Positions 52,167 to 63,319 of a DNA stretch of 64,000 bases are shown in pieces. The DNA is from Triparma verrucosa. Taxonomy: Eukaryota; Sar; Bolidophyceae; Parmales; Triparmaceae. The stretch lies in the NCBI GenBank assembly GCA_030267905.1, contig BRXX01000030.1, forward strand, positions 1 to 64,000, read 5' to 3'. Positions within the stretch are counted from its first letter, which is position 1. Each line of letters begins with the position of its first letter. The translations under genes were made by a program, and so were the position numbers. Below the pieces are notes generated by a model that saw only the letters and a list, made by a program, of their open reading frames with translations, had not been told where the DNA came from and made no database searches.

Positions 52167-55100
52167 TCACTCCGCCTCCTGTGACATTGCCAGCACCTCC
52201 CTTATTTCCGAACGAATGGCCTCCTCGTCAGAGACAAGTTCCGCAAAGCTATCTTCTTCTTCTTCTTCTTCTTCTTCTACTTCACTCCCCTCCTCCCCTT
52301 TTCCTTCCCCCTCCGCTACATTCCTCAACACATCGGCCCCTCCCGGCTGCTCATGAATAGCCCTCCAGAGCTTCGCCCTCTTGTCGCCCGTCGCCTTCAT
52401 GTCCATTCCGACCTCAACGGCCTCTAGCAGCAGGTTCCTGCGAGCGAGTTCTACGCCTACGACGCTCCAGTCTCCTCCGCCGTTCTCCAAGGCGCTGACG
52501 CGAGCGATGAGCTTGACGAAACGAGAGACGACCATCCTAACGGGAAGAGTAATATCGGTCCCCTCCGATTGAGCTGAGCCCCGCAGTTCCGCGGTCAGGG
52601 TTTTTCCGAGGGCTTTCAGCAGACCTTTCATTTCCTGAACCTCCTTCCCCGGCTCAATGTTCGACGCGACCAAGATCTCGCAGCTCTGGAGCAGCGTTCT
52701 CGGCAGCTGCGACGGCGACGAAGCGAGGTTGTGTTGTCGGTGTTAGAAACGGTGGTGGAGTTGCATCGATATCCTCCATCGCACGTTCTCACCTTTCCGC
52801 TCCCGACCACTGCCTTTATGACGTCCTTGACGAGGGCGGAGTCGCCGTCGCTGTCGTCCGCCATGCACAGCTTGATCAGGAGCAGGAAGAAGCGGCCGTT
52901 CATGCCCTTCTTCTCGACTTCCTTGCGCTGGTCTCGCCAGAGCGACCTCGCTAGGCCGGAGAGCTGGACCTGGGAGAGGCCGACGACGGTGTCCGCTGGC
53001 ATCGGCAGGGACAGGGCCTCGAGCTCCGAAGCCACGAACGACGAGAACCTGAGGGCTTTCAGACTGCACTTGCCAAGGCCCTTGCCCCCGAGTTCCAGTT
53101 TGACCTTCTCGAGGTCCTCGACTGGGCAAAGGTTCATCGCGGCGGTCATGGCACGGTGCTTGCTAGCAAACGAAGGGGCGTAGAACGTCGTCGTCTGCTT
53201 GGTCTTGTTAGGGTGGTCCGAGCTGGACCTCGAGTTCTCGTCTCCTGCCCTGCTGACGTCCATGCTCGAGTCCGCCTCGTCGTCGTCCTCCTCCTCTTCT
53301 TCCTCGATGATGCTGATGTTGCCGAGCTTGCTCTCCTCCAGAACTCCGCCCCTGCGAGTCTCCTTCTTCTTCTTCTCGAGGATATGAAGGGAGAAGGCCG
53401 CCCCTAACAAGCCCCTGGCGTAGAACGTAATGGTGTCGTCTCCCGTTCCTGCTTCGGCGCCGAAGTAGCCGCGGGAGTAGGAGAGCAAGAATGCAACCAT
53501 GACGCCGCTCTTCTTGTCCTCCAACTCACTGACTTCGTTCGAAGAGCTGGAGCAGTCGAATATTTTCTCCGAGTCGGAGCCAGTGGGCACGCAGCTGCGC
53601 TGCGATCGCCTCGTCCTAGTCTTGGTAAGCTGCGAGACGAGCGAAGCGAGTCGCATGAAGATTGGCGTTACCGAGTTAGAATTGTGTAGCGGCGGTGCGG
53701 TGGGTGGCGTCGCTATCTAGACTGGATCTACTAGCGCAGCCGGAGAAGGAACGGAATTAAAGCATTAGTGGCTCGTCGCAGCTTCTCTCACCTTCTCCAG
53801 ATTGAGGTCCATTTTGAAGTCATCGCCTTCAACCGATCCCTGGCTTTCGTCTTCGCTAGCCTCGCTCTCTTCGTCGCGCCAGGCCTCAGTCACCTTGACG
53901 CTGACCTTGGAAGCAGCCCACCCCTTCGAGACGAGGAGCGAAGCGACGAGTTAGTTTTATTTGTAGCGTGCAAGGATGTTTTTTAGTTCCTTTCTCACCT
54001 CCTCAACGATTTTCTTGGAGATATTCAAAGCCTCCTTGGACACGTCAATCTCGTAGTGCCCCTCGGCCAACGCCGCGCAAGCGCTGTGGACCCTCCACGC
54101 CGCCACTCTAAAGTCCTCCATGGTGAACCTCCTGTTCGGCTTGACGACGGACTCGGCCGCCCTCCTGGCCCCCTCACAGAGCAGAAGCTTCACGAACGTT
54201 CCCGGGCTTATCCTCGACTCCGAAGATTCATTCTCGTACCTCTCGATGATGCTGTCCACGAGGCCGAAACCCAGCAGCTCGTCGCAAGCCTTGCCGTCCA
54301 GAATTTCCCTGACCTTTGTCTCATCGACCTGTGCAGATAACTGGAACTCGATCCTGGACTCGAGAGCCTCGTCGCCCGTGGTCTTAGCGAGCTGGTTAGC
54401 GAGGGTCAGGCACGCAAGCTTCGAAACGGCGTCCTTCTTCGCGCCGTACTGCTCGGCGCACCACTCTCCGAGGAGGGCTCCGTCGGAGGCGGGGAGCTTG
54501 GTCATGGTCGGCTGGACATTCTGTTCAAACTTGGGAGGTTCTCGGTCATTCTTGAGGAACATTTCCTGCAAAAACCTCGCCTGTACATATCCTGGAGGCA
54601 GGAGTAGAGGCGTAGAGAGCGGCGCAAGGATGGTTGCAGCGCTGTCGTCCTCGTTCTTCAGGAAGGAACGGAGGCCGTTCAAAGGGTCGAAGAGTCCGGC
54701 GACCCTGCAACGAGCGAAGCGAGTCGCAATGGAAGGGGCGTTCGTGTTGTTAGTAACGGCGTATAATTGGCAGCAGCGACTTTACGCTCGGAAGAATCAA
54801 CCATGGACGCCAATATATAGTAAACCCGCCTCTTCACTCTCACCTTTGAAGGTTGAGGAGCACGCCTGCGTGCTTCAACTTTCTCTGCTTAGATCCGAAC
54901 GGCACCGGCAGCTTCTGGAAGAGTCTGTTGTAATGCGGCAGTTTCAGCGAGCCCGGCCTGCTCTCCTTGAACGTCTCCAGAATGGCTATGCAGTCCCTTC
55001 GTCTCTCCACTCTTTCCATCTCTTCTCTGACTCCCTGTTTCTTCTCGTCCCTCTCGTCCTGCGAAGGCGGAGCGAAGCGACTAGTTAGAAATTGTAGCGT

Positions 55101-58100
55101 ACCGAGCGAAGGACCGTCCTCGCTCCACTCTTCTTCGATCTCACCTTCTCCTCGTCCTTCTCGAACCTATTCTTGACAATGTCCTCGCCAATGCACAGCT
55201 CCCTTAGGAGCTCTCCCAGCTCCTCGTAGTACAAATCCAAGGCCATCGAGTGGAGTTCGTAATCCGTGGCGTGCTTGTCCTTGCTTTCAAGCTCGACAAC
55301 GCACTTCCTCAGGGTGCTCAGGCGCCCCGCCGTGCTGTACATCTTCGAGAGCGCGCACTTCACGGCCGCGATCTTGGAAGGCTTGGGGAGAGGGTGGGAG
55401 GGGCTGGTGAGGATGTGGGAGATCTGACTCACGTAGGCTAGCTGCAGGTCGACGTTGAAGTCGGAGCAGAATTTTGTGCAGGTGGAGAGGACGGGGGAGG
55501 AGGTCAGGGAGAGGGAGGAGACCATGGAGGGGAGGAGGGAGCTGGCGTACTCGGTGGTCTTGGCGGGCGAGGACGGGTCGAATTTCTTCGGAGAGAAGGG
55601 AACTTCCAGAGTTGAGAGGAGCGACCACCAGTGCGAATTTCTGCGGAGGCTTTCGCACTGCGACGAGTAAGAATTACGCAACGAAGAAAGTGTCGATGTT
55701 CAGTCTCACCTGTTCAACGAACTCTTCCCTTCCCCAGAACTTTCCTGCCTTCGCTCCAATTTCGCTCAGCCCTTCAACAGCCTTGTACTCCTTCAGTTCC
55801 ATCTTCCTCGGTAGTGACTCTTTGTATATCTTGAAGCCGACCTTCGGAGGCAACGATATCAGCAGCGAATAGATGAGCGACGTGTCGAGGTTAGGTTGGT
55901 TGAGGAGTTCTTTGGTCAACTTTGTTATGGTGTCGGTCTTGTCTTCGGAGCTTTCGGGGTGCGTGTTAATGAAGCGGAGGGCGAGACCGTAGTTGGAGTT
56001 CTGGCGGAGGTAGGCTATAAGTTCTTTCGAGTTGGACGTTTTGAGGAATTTCGACAGCATCGGGAGAGTTTTGGTCGTCGAGAGGGATATTCCCAAGGGT
56101 TCAGCGATGTCTGCGACGAGGAGCGGAGCGACGAGTTAGAATACTGCAGCATGCCTTCTCAGTACCCCACACACTCTCACCTTCGTTGACGGTTTCGCCA
56201 AAGCCTTCTCCCAACCTTTCAAGGACTTCCAGGGCCAGCTCGCAGTCCGCCTTGACCTCCATGAGCTCTATTGTTACGTCGGGGTTTAATGTATCATACT
56301 GGGCAAGGTAATGATCGTCGACGGTTTTGATTATGAGGCGGAGAGTCTGCGCTAGTTGAGGAGGGCTGCGGAGCGAGGAGCGAAGCGATAAATTAGAATA
56401 TATAGAATGTGGCGAAGACCGAGCGTAGCGAGTACCGAGGGAGCGAAGCGACCGAGAACCCTCACGTGAATACGCCACCGAGAACCCCCACATGAATACG
56501 CGAATCACGCCACCTCGTTTATTTTCAGCATCTCCTCTCTCACCTTTTTGAGTCATTTTCTGAGGACTTCTTCAGCGCCTTAACTTTTAACAACAGTTCT
56601 GCGCTGGCCACATTTGGGCTTATGCTCGGCGGCTTGATGTTGAGTTTAACGTTGATAATTTTCTTCGCAGCGGCGAATTTTTTGGGGGAAGGTGAAACCT
56701 CGATGAAGGCCTTGAATTGCTTTAAGCCCATTTCAATTTCGAAGGGAGGGACGTTCCTTTCGTCCAGCTGGGGATGATGTTAGATTAAAGCTGGCGTAGT
56801 AGCGAGTACCGAGGGAGCGAAGCGACCGAGAACCCCCACGTGAATACGCGAATCACGCCACCTCGTTTATTTTCAGCGTCTCCCTTCTCACCTCCTTAAC
56901 GAATTCTTTCGTCTTAATTTTCTCTCCATCGAGGTGACACAACCTCCAGAATATTGCCACCCTCCACTCCAGCCTCTTGACGTTCTCGATGACGGTGCCG
57001 ACGCTGTCCCAGTCTAGGTCCTCGGAGTAGCAGAGGAGGTTGAGGAGGCGGTTCTGGTGGTTGACGTTTTCGATGCGGAAGGATTCGACCTCGGTCGTGT
57101 ATCGAGAGACGACGGTTTGGAGCTTGACGAGGAGGAGAGTAGAGCTGATGTCGGAGCGGAGGGGGGATGAGGGCGAAGAGAGTATTGTTTGTGTGCAGGA
57201 CAGGAGGTCGGGGGGGAGGGGAGTATTGTTGGTGAGGTGGGAGCGGAGGAGTTTCAGGAGAGTGTTCGATTTGGCTGCGATGAGCGGAGCGACGAGTTAG
57301 AATACTAGTACTGGCAATGAGCAAGCGAAGAGCACGTTCTCACCTGTCGGGGACGTGAATTTGGAGAGGATCAAGGTCGGAGAGAGGGGAGTTGAGTTTT
57401 TGAGACACCAGTCGACGTACATCGATAGCACCTGAGGGGGGTTGAAGGAAGAGTGAAGCGAGGAGCGAAGCGAGGTTAGATATCGCATTCATCAGCGTGA
57501 TCATTCAGCTGAGCGTTCTTCTCACCTCCTCCTCAAGATCTTCCTCCTCAACCCCCCTCTTCTTAATCCTCTCCAGCATAAGTTCCCTATCCCCCTCCCT
57601 CTCCAGCGCCTCCTTTAGCCTAATATTATACCTAATCCCATCCTTCAAACCTTTCATAACTTCTGATACAGTGTACTCATCGCCTGAACGTACGTCACCA
57701 CGTGTGAACTTTGACTGGATACCTACGTCACGTCGTAGGACGTTCTCCATACCTCCCTTTCTCTGTGCATGTGTACGTGTGTGTTATAATTGTCGTTAGA
57801 ATTAATACTTTCATGGACTTTCAATAATGGTATCGAGCGTAGCGAGTACCGAGGGAGCGAAGCGACCGAGAACTCCCACGTGAATACGCCACCGAGTATC
57901 GAGGGAGCGAAGCAATCGAAAACCCCCACGTGAATACGCCACCGAGTACCGAGGGAGCGAAGCGATCTCACCTCTTCAATCCATTTACCATACGCCAACC
58001 TCAACTCCTCCGTGCACTCAACATTCTTCTCGACCAAAATTCCCTTAATGTCAATATCAATATTTTTGTTAACGTAGTAATTCATTACTGCGAGCACGGC

Positions 58101-60088
58101 GAGGAGCGGAGCTCAAAGGTTAGTATGTCTATCACCGTTGTGTTCATAAAGTAGTTCTTACCTTTAGTTAAATTAATATCCGCACTCGATTTAATAGCGT
58201 CATTAATATCGTTCATTTTAAAACGTACGATCAAAGCCCAGCTAGATTTAAAATAACCCAACGTTAATAAATGCGTTAGATATTCCGTCGGAGATTTTAT
58301 GGAATGGTATTTTAAAGGGAGAAGGGAGGTGCTGGACGGGAAGTAATTGAGTATAGAGATGTATGAGGATAGATTTGATTTCAAGGTAAGCGTGTGAGGG
58401 ACGTATTTTTTAGGGACAGCCTTGATACGATGTTGTGAAGCGAAGCGACGAGTTAGAATAATATAGCAGTGCAGAAGTCCCGGGACGGACAAAACTCACC
58501 TTGGATATTTTCTCCAATTCTCTTAAAATATCTTCTAACATCTCAACCGTTTCTCCGAGTTTATATATCTTAACCAAAGTTTTCATAGAACTATAAACAA
58601 CATCATCAACGGCTTTAAACGTTAAACCAGGTTCCGTCACAGCATACGTAGATAACCTCCTAAGGTAAGGTCGTACATCATTCCACGAAGTCGACTGATA
58701 ATATAAAATAGCATGTCGCAAAGTATTAGAAGGATGGAAGTCAGGCGGAAGGGTAGAATTTGATATACCGAGGAGAGGGTGGGAGGTTATAACCTCGTAG
58801 GAGGAAGTACGGAGGAGGGAGGAGTAGGTTAGGAGGAGTTTGAAGGGTGATATTATAATATTTTTTGTGGACTAAGAGGGAACGGTTAGGGTTAGAATTG
58901 GAGGAGAGTTAGGGTGGAGTGGAGTGGTTGTGTTGGAACGAAGCACAAGGAGCGAAGCGCCGAGCCAAGAACGGAACCAAAGGTCAAAGCGACGATACTT
59001 CTATACTGGGCATCGACGCACATCCCCAATACATTCTTTATTCCACACGTAGTAACATCGCTGCTACACTTCTTCTGTCGCGTTTTTTCCCTCACCGTTC
59101 TAATAGTAATATCCTCGTCCTCTTCCTCCGCAACAATCACCCCACCCTCCTCTCCTCCCTCTACATCAAATTCATGCACCTTCCCTTCCATTTCCCAAAC
59201 CTCAATTCTTGAGGAACATTTCAACAGCAGAACGTGACATTTCGGAAGATACGTCAACTTTAACACGCCGGGAATGGGGAGGTTGAGTAATTGAACGCCG
59301 GTGGAGATGTTGAAACAGGTTATTGAGAGGGTAAGTGGTACGAAAATTTTTGTCTTGGTCAAGTGAGGGAGAGAATGGGTGGGAGGGGGAGAGGGTAGAA
59401 GGGTTGACCATTTATTCTAAGGACAAGGAGCGGAGGACGAGCCGAGGAGCGGAGCGACGAGTTAGAACACTAGTGTTGGCGATGAGCGCGCGAGCACCCC
59501 CGCAAATGCGTCACGCAAATGCGTCGCTCTCTTAACCCTTACCTCCTTTGAAATATGCGTTGACGTGGTCGTTACGATATCTTCATCGACGTAAACAGCA
59601 TATGAAATCCCCACTTTCTGAATTTCATTGCTTTTAATTATCTTCATATTATCTGAAAAGTTTATACAAGCTAAAGAGTTTTCTCCGTACATTGCTAAGC
59701 AGCTATTAATTATATGGATGTGTTAGAGGACGTGTTAGAGGACGTGTTAGAGAACAATGGAGTTTCGTTCTTCTTACCTTGTACCTACGCAACCTATAAC
59801 ACCATTAGGTACTTTCCTTCTAGTTATTTCTTTCCCTTCTTTATTCAAAAGTACGATCTCATTCTCCTCATTCTCGTTAGAGCTCGAATTGGAAAGGGTG
59901 TAACAATGTAAATTAATACTGCTCGAAAAACGGAGGGGTAATTTAGGACAGGGGAGGGTGAATGTGGGAACCCCACATGATGTTAAGGTTGAGGATAAAG
60001 GGGAGTAGGAGATTAAGGGAGTTAAGGGAATTGAGGATGGGGAGGTTGTTATGAGGGTTGGAGAGGGGGGGGACTGGGTGGATGACAT
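52167..60088 (-). CDS. KNTC1: ROD/KNTC1-like RZZ kinetochore subunit
   Basis: Eighteen exons (60088-59778, 59702-59543, 59416-~58973, 58871-58500, 58420-58162, 58087-57972, 57762-57526, 57431-57344, 57274-56892, 56767-56544, 56365-56181, 56110-55710, 55657-55145, 55058-54844, 54704-53999, 53923-53792, 53629-52793, 52706-52167) encode about 2040 aa. The N terminus is beta-rich (a propeller-like region to about residue 300). The rest is alpha-solenoid. Late regions resemble animal ROD in order and local sequence: YGLALRF, CSDFNVDLQLAYV, EKVKLELGGKGLGKCSL followed by LRFSSFVASELEALSLPM. ROD, with ZW10 and Zwilch, recruits dynein and the spindle checkpoint to kinetochores. NBAS/Sec39 proteins share the architecture and are the main alternative. 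The tail is acidic (EEEEEEEEDSFAELVSDEE). The donor of exon 3 is unclear. Confidence 0.68.
52741..52774 (-). repeat. Introner-like family A block (ROD-like gene, last intron)
   Basis: The coding strand reads GATATCGATG, then CAACTCCACCACC and GTTTCTAAC, matching the MFS and F-box introns. Confidence 0.75.
56384..56543 (-). repeat. Family D intron repeat (ROD-like intron 10)
   Basis: The intron starts GTGAGAGAGGAGATGCTGAA and shares about 90 bases from the donor onward with intron 9 (56768-56891). It also contains GGTGGCGTATTCACGTG and TCGCTTCGCTCCCTCGG words. Confidence 0.75.
57830..57970 (-). repeat. Family D tandem repeats (ROD-like intron 6)
   Basis: About three tandem units of ~50 bp contain TCGCTTCGCTCCCTCG, GTACTCGGTGGCG and TATTCACGTGGG words, next to the intron donor. 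Confidence 0.8.
59715..59755. repeat. 15-bp tandem repeat in ROD-like intron 1
   Basis: GTGTTAGAGGAC is repeated about three times. On the coding strand each unit supplies a CTAACAC branch-point-like word close to the acceptor AATAG. Confidence 0.75.
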
Positions 60089-60750
60089 GGCTACAGTAAA
60101 CTGTGGACGAATTAGGGACGAATTATGGTTAGTGATATATTTATGTGATATAGAGAATGAATTGATGTTTGATGATGGTGCTTGTTAGACGGTGCTTGTT
60201 GAGACAGTGCTTGTTGAGACAGTGCTTGTTGAGACAGTGCTTGTTGAGACAGTGCTTGCTTCGACAGGTAAGACGAGCGGTCGGACGAGCGGTTGAACAC
60301 TCTCTCAAAAGAAATGGCAGGCACACATTTCACCATATTGTCGGAGGGAGGTATATCATCTTCACACTCAATTATTAACGGTGAAATTGCTACAAGACTT
60401 TTATGAAGGCATTGGTTATATGAGCATCATCAACGTCAATATTCGATACGCTAATTTTAGACGTTTAAACTACCTAAAACTAACCTAAAACTGTACGAGC
60501 AATGGAGCAGAGGAGAGGTTCGAATTTATGAGAGGGAGGAAAGGGTTTAATGAACGAATTGAGAGGCGCTGCGATAACTTATTTGGAGTGAAGCGTCGAT
60601 TTTTTGGTTGGCAAGGTGGATCTAAGATTGTAAACGATTACGGTCAAGTTTCTTGTTTTGGTGTCCTGAATGACTGGAAAATGGATTGCAAATCTGGAAG
60701 AGGCAAACTTGCAAATGCATTTTATCCCCAAAGCAGGAAAACTTATTAAA
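60089..60750. other. Intergenic region
   Basis: This 660-bp region holds the minisatellite and the probable promoters of the ROD-like gene (-) and the small ORF (+). I see no RNA gene. Confidence 0.5.
60178..60267. repeat. 15-bp minisatellite
   Basis: Units of GTGCTTGTTGAGACA (four exact, with variant units at both ends) lie about 90-180 bp upstream of the ROD-like start codon. ORFs through it on both strands are repeat by-products. Confidence 0.9.
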
Positions 60751-61026
60751 ATGGCAACCGCATTCTGTCTCTCGGTCACCTTAGCCCTACTACTCATTCC
60801 AGAGGACTCAAATTCCAAACGCTCCCCCCCTCCCTCCCTCACCCGTACTTTAACCTCAAATGAACTCTTCCGATCCTCGAAACACTCGTCCCGACGATCG
60901 TCCTTCCAAGCTCCCATCAAGAGAATAGACACCGCCACGGCACTTTTCAAAGGACAAAGACAAGGCAGACGGAGCTCAAACGTCGCATTTGAGGTACAGG
61001 GATACCCCGTTACCCTAGCATTTTAG
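60751..61026 (+). CDS. Small putative secreted protein
   Basis: An ORF of 91 aa from the ATG at 60751: MATAFCLSVTLALLLIPEDS gives a signal-peptide-like leader, followed by a Ser/Arg/Lys-rich segment (SSKHSSRRSSFQAPIKR) and stop. A longer in-frame start exists at 60670. Its family is unknown and no splice sites are needed. It may be a genuine short secreted peptide gene or chance; codon use alone does not decide. Confidence 0.35.
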   Translation: MATAFCLSVTLALLLIPEDSNSKRSPPPSLTRTLTSNELFRSSKHSSRRSSFQAPIKRIDTATALFKGQRQGRRSSNVAFEVQGYPVTLAF

Positions 61027-61359
61027 ATTTATGGGTAAGCAAATGTTGACGCCAGGTGTCAACGCTCGGGATGGGGGAATTTTGTAGAAAGAGGCGGAGT
61101 GAGCGTAAAGCGAACGGGGGCAAGCGAGAAAGCAGTCACTGAGGCTCGATGCAGAGCGCGAGGGAACGAGTTTTTCAGTTAAGAGGCGCTGACGCCAAAT
61201 TTTTTGGGGAGGGGGCACGGTGGGGAGGGGGATATAAGGTTTTGGAATTTTTTTAGATGCTTTTTGAAATATGAAAACGTATTGTTATACATTTGCGTTA
61301 TCGAATAATCAACGACTCGTTTTTGACGGTTATTGTATCCATGGGATAGTTTTGAAAGA
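61027..61359. other. Convergent intergenic region
   Basis: This 333-bp region holds AAGCGAACGGGGGCAAGCGAG-type text (60-bp) and a G-rich tract (61205-61232). No gene was recognised. Confidence 0.5.
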
Positions 61360-62573
61360 CTATGTCGGTGTGATGAGAGCATTGAAGTACGCCTCATCAT
61401 ATCCAGAGGAAGACGGAACTTGACATGATGCTGCTCCTAGCTTCAATCCTAGTGTGAAGGCGTCTTCGACTGTCATACCATTCTCGATGCCGAACGCCAG
61501 GCCAGCTGCTGCGACGAATGAAACGACGAGTGAAGCGATTCGGAAGGAATGTGTTATACATTAGAAAACGATAGAGAATGCAAAGTCGTCCGTGCAGAAG
61601 TGTCGGCCATGTACATTGATATACAGTACACACACTATCGAACGCTCGTTGCTTCGCTCCCCGCAGAAACTCACCTACACAGTCACCTGCACCGATCGCA
61701 GACTTTAAGGAAGAGACGGGAGGGATAGGAACGGATTTACTCAGTTGACCTCTTTCAATAAACGTCGCGTCGGAACCTCCGTTGGTGAGGACGACGTGGG
61801 TAAGTTTGTTAGAAATTTCGAAAGCCTTCTCAGGAGATCCGCACATCTTTGTGACCTGACGTCGAGGAGTGAAGCGAGCGAGTTAGCGAATAGGGGAAGC
61901 AGAATAAGCGAAGCGAGACACATGACGATAATGGACGCATTATCAGTGAGGACATTTCGCTCCTCACCTCAGATAGGTTGCATTTTAAGATTATATTCTT
62001 AACGGGAGGTAAATATGTGGAAAAAAGACCGAGGAGAAGAGGAAGGGATGACACGTCAATTATTATCGTGGAGGTTGAGGATGGGGAGCATGCGAGGACG
62101 CAGGATCCGTAGAAGTCTGAGGGAGTTGAGGGGGGGACAGAACCCATGCAGATAATTGTTGAGGGGGGGGAGGTCAGGGAGGATGAGAGGGACATTAGGT
62201 AGGTCTTGATTTCGTCGGAGGTGATTGGTGGGGTTGGCTCGATTATCTCGGTCGCTTTGCCATCGGAAGTTAGAAGAGTCATGCATGTACGGACCTGCGT
62301 GGAAGTTGAGGTCGTGGAAGCTTGAAGGGAGGGAGGAAGGAGAGATGTTAGGGTCGAGCCAGTCGTGTCCGATGAGCCGAATTGATGAAGCTCCACTTCA
62401 TCTTGGTTGCTGTCGGAGCTGAGGAGTTGATGTAGAGCTATCGCAACGTTCTGACCCTTCCCACCGACGCCGAGAGATACTGACGTAGCGCGATGAACTT
62501 CGTCGGGAACAAGCAATGAAGGCAGCGTGATAGTTTTCTGGATGGCCGGGTTCGGCCCGAGGACTAAAATCAT
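61360..62573 (-). CDS. PfkB-family sugar kinase (1-phosphofructokinase-like)
   Basis: Three exons (62573-61968, 61855-61675, 61508-61360) join in frame to about 311 aa, the usual family length. The start MILVLGPNPAIQKTITLPSL is the opening of the 1-phosphofructokinase/tagatose-6-phosphate kinase branch. It is followed by VHRATSVSLGVGGKGQNVA (substrate-binding Gly motif) and, spanning exons 2-3, SAIGAGDCVGAGLAFG-type catalytic/anion-hole motif (GAGDCV, with the catalytic Asp). A Thr/Ser-rich middle differs from bacterial members. It should phosphorylate a sugar phosphate with ATP; the exact substrate is unknown. No targeting peptide is seen, so it is probably cytosolic. It lies about 250 bp from the telomeric array. 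Confidence 0.8.
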
Positions 62574-62820
62574 AGCAGAGGAGAGGTTGGCGATCGCAAT
62601 CGCAAAGGCGATGACTATTTGGAGGACAGCTGATTTTAAATTGGAGAACGCAATTTTGGTGTTGGTTTTATGGGTGTTGTTTTTATAGGCAGTACTTTTT
62701 TTGATATTGTGTGTTGTTTAACGTAGCGGTAAAAATGAGGTTTCTTTTATCAGGCTAATGAACACAGGATCTATCTTTGACAATAATCTTTTATAAGCCT
62801 GAGAATCTTTCATATTACGA
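62574..62820. other. Subtelomeric spacer
   Basis: This 247-bp stretch lies between the PfkB gene start and the TTAGGG array. No motif was recognised. Confidence 0.5.
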
Positions 62821-62821
62821 A

Positions 62822-62920
62822 TGTTAGGGTTAGGGTTAGGGTTAGGGTTAGGGTTAGGGTTAGGGTTAGGGTTAGGGTTAGGGTTAGGGTTAGGGTTAGG
62901 GTTAGGGTTAGGGTTAGGGT
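62822..62920 (+). repeat. Telomeric array (TTAGGG)n
   Basis: About 16 perfect TTAGGG units on the plus strand run into an N gap. The G-rich strand runs 5' to 3' rightwards, as at a right-hand chromosome end. Confidence 0.97.
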
Positions 62921-63000
62921 NNNNNNNNNNNNNNNNNNNNNNNNNNNNNNNNNNNNNNNNNNNNNNNNNNNNNNNNNNNNNNNNNNNNNNNNNNNNNNNN
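62921..63000. other. Assembly gap (80 N) between telomeric arrays
   Basis: Run of N flanked by TTAGGG on the left and CCCTAA on the right. Confidence 0.97.
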
Positions 63001-63096
63001 CCTAACCCTAACCCTAACCCTAACCCTAACCCTAACCCTAACCCTAACCCTAACCCTAACCCTAACCCTAACCCTAACCCTAACCCTAACCCTAAC
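63001..63096 (-). repeat. Telomeric array (CCCTAA)n
   Basis: About 16 CCCTAA units lie in the orientation of a left-hand chromosome end. Degenerate GGTTAGGGTTGGGG-like text follows to about 63160. Confidence 0.97.
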
Positions 63097-63319
63097 AGTA
63101 AACCCTAACAGGGGTTAGGGTTGGGGTTACGCTTGGGGTAAGGGTTGGGGTTAGAGTTGGCGCTCCGCCAATGAGGAGTCACGTCACCTAACCCCGAAGG
63201 CTTGCCCTGAATATGGCGAGGGTTTGCCATGAATATGGGGAGGGCTTGCCATTTCAACGTCTCACATCAATAAATATCTTAAAGTATATTGAAGAATGAA
63301 GACGATTTGAGTGATAAAA

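Noticed and set aside
54056..55088. Long plus-strand ORFs opposite the ROD-like gene
   Set aside because: Antisense of GC-rich exons; the minus strand has consistent splice phases and recognisable similarity.
60112..60378. ORFs on both strands with LSQQA-type or CLLRQ repeats
   Set aside because: They are produced by the 15-bp minisatellite; no start context or family.
62821..63108. ORF translating as Leu-Gly and Pro-Asn repeats
   Set aside because: Six-base telomere repeat read as protein across an N gap.
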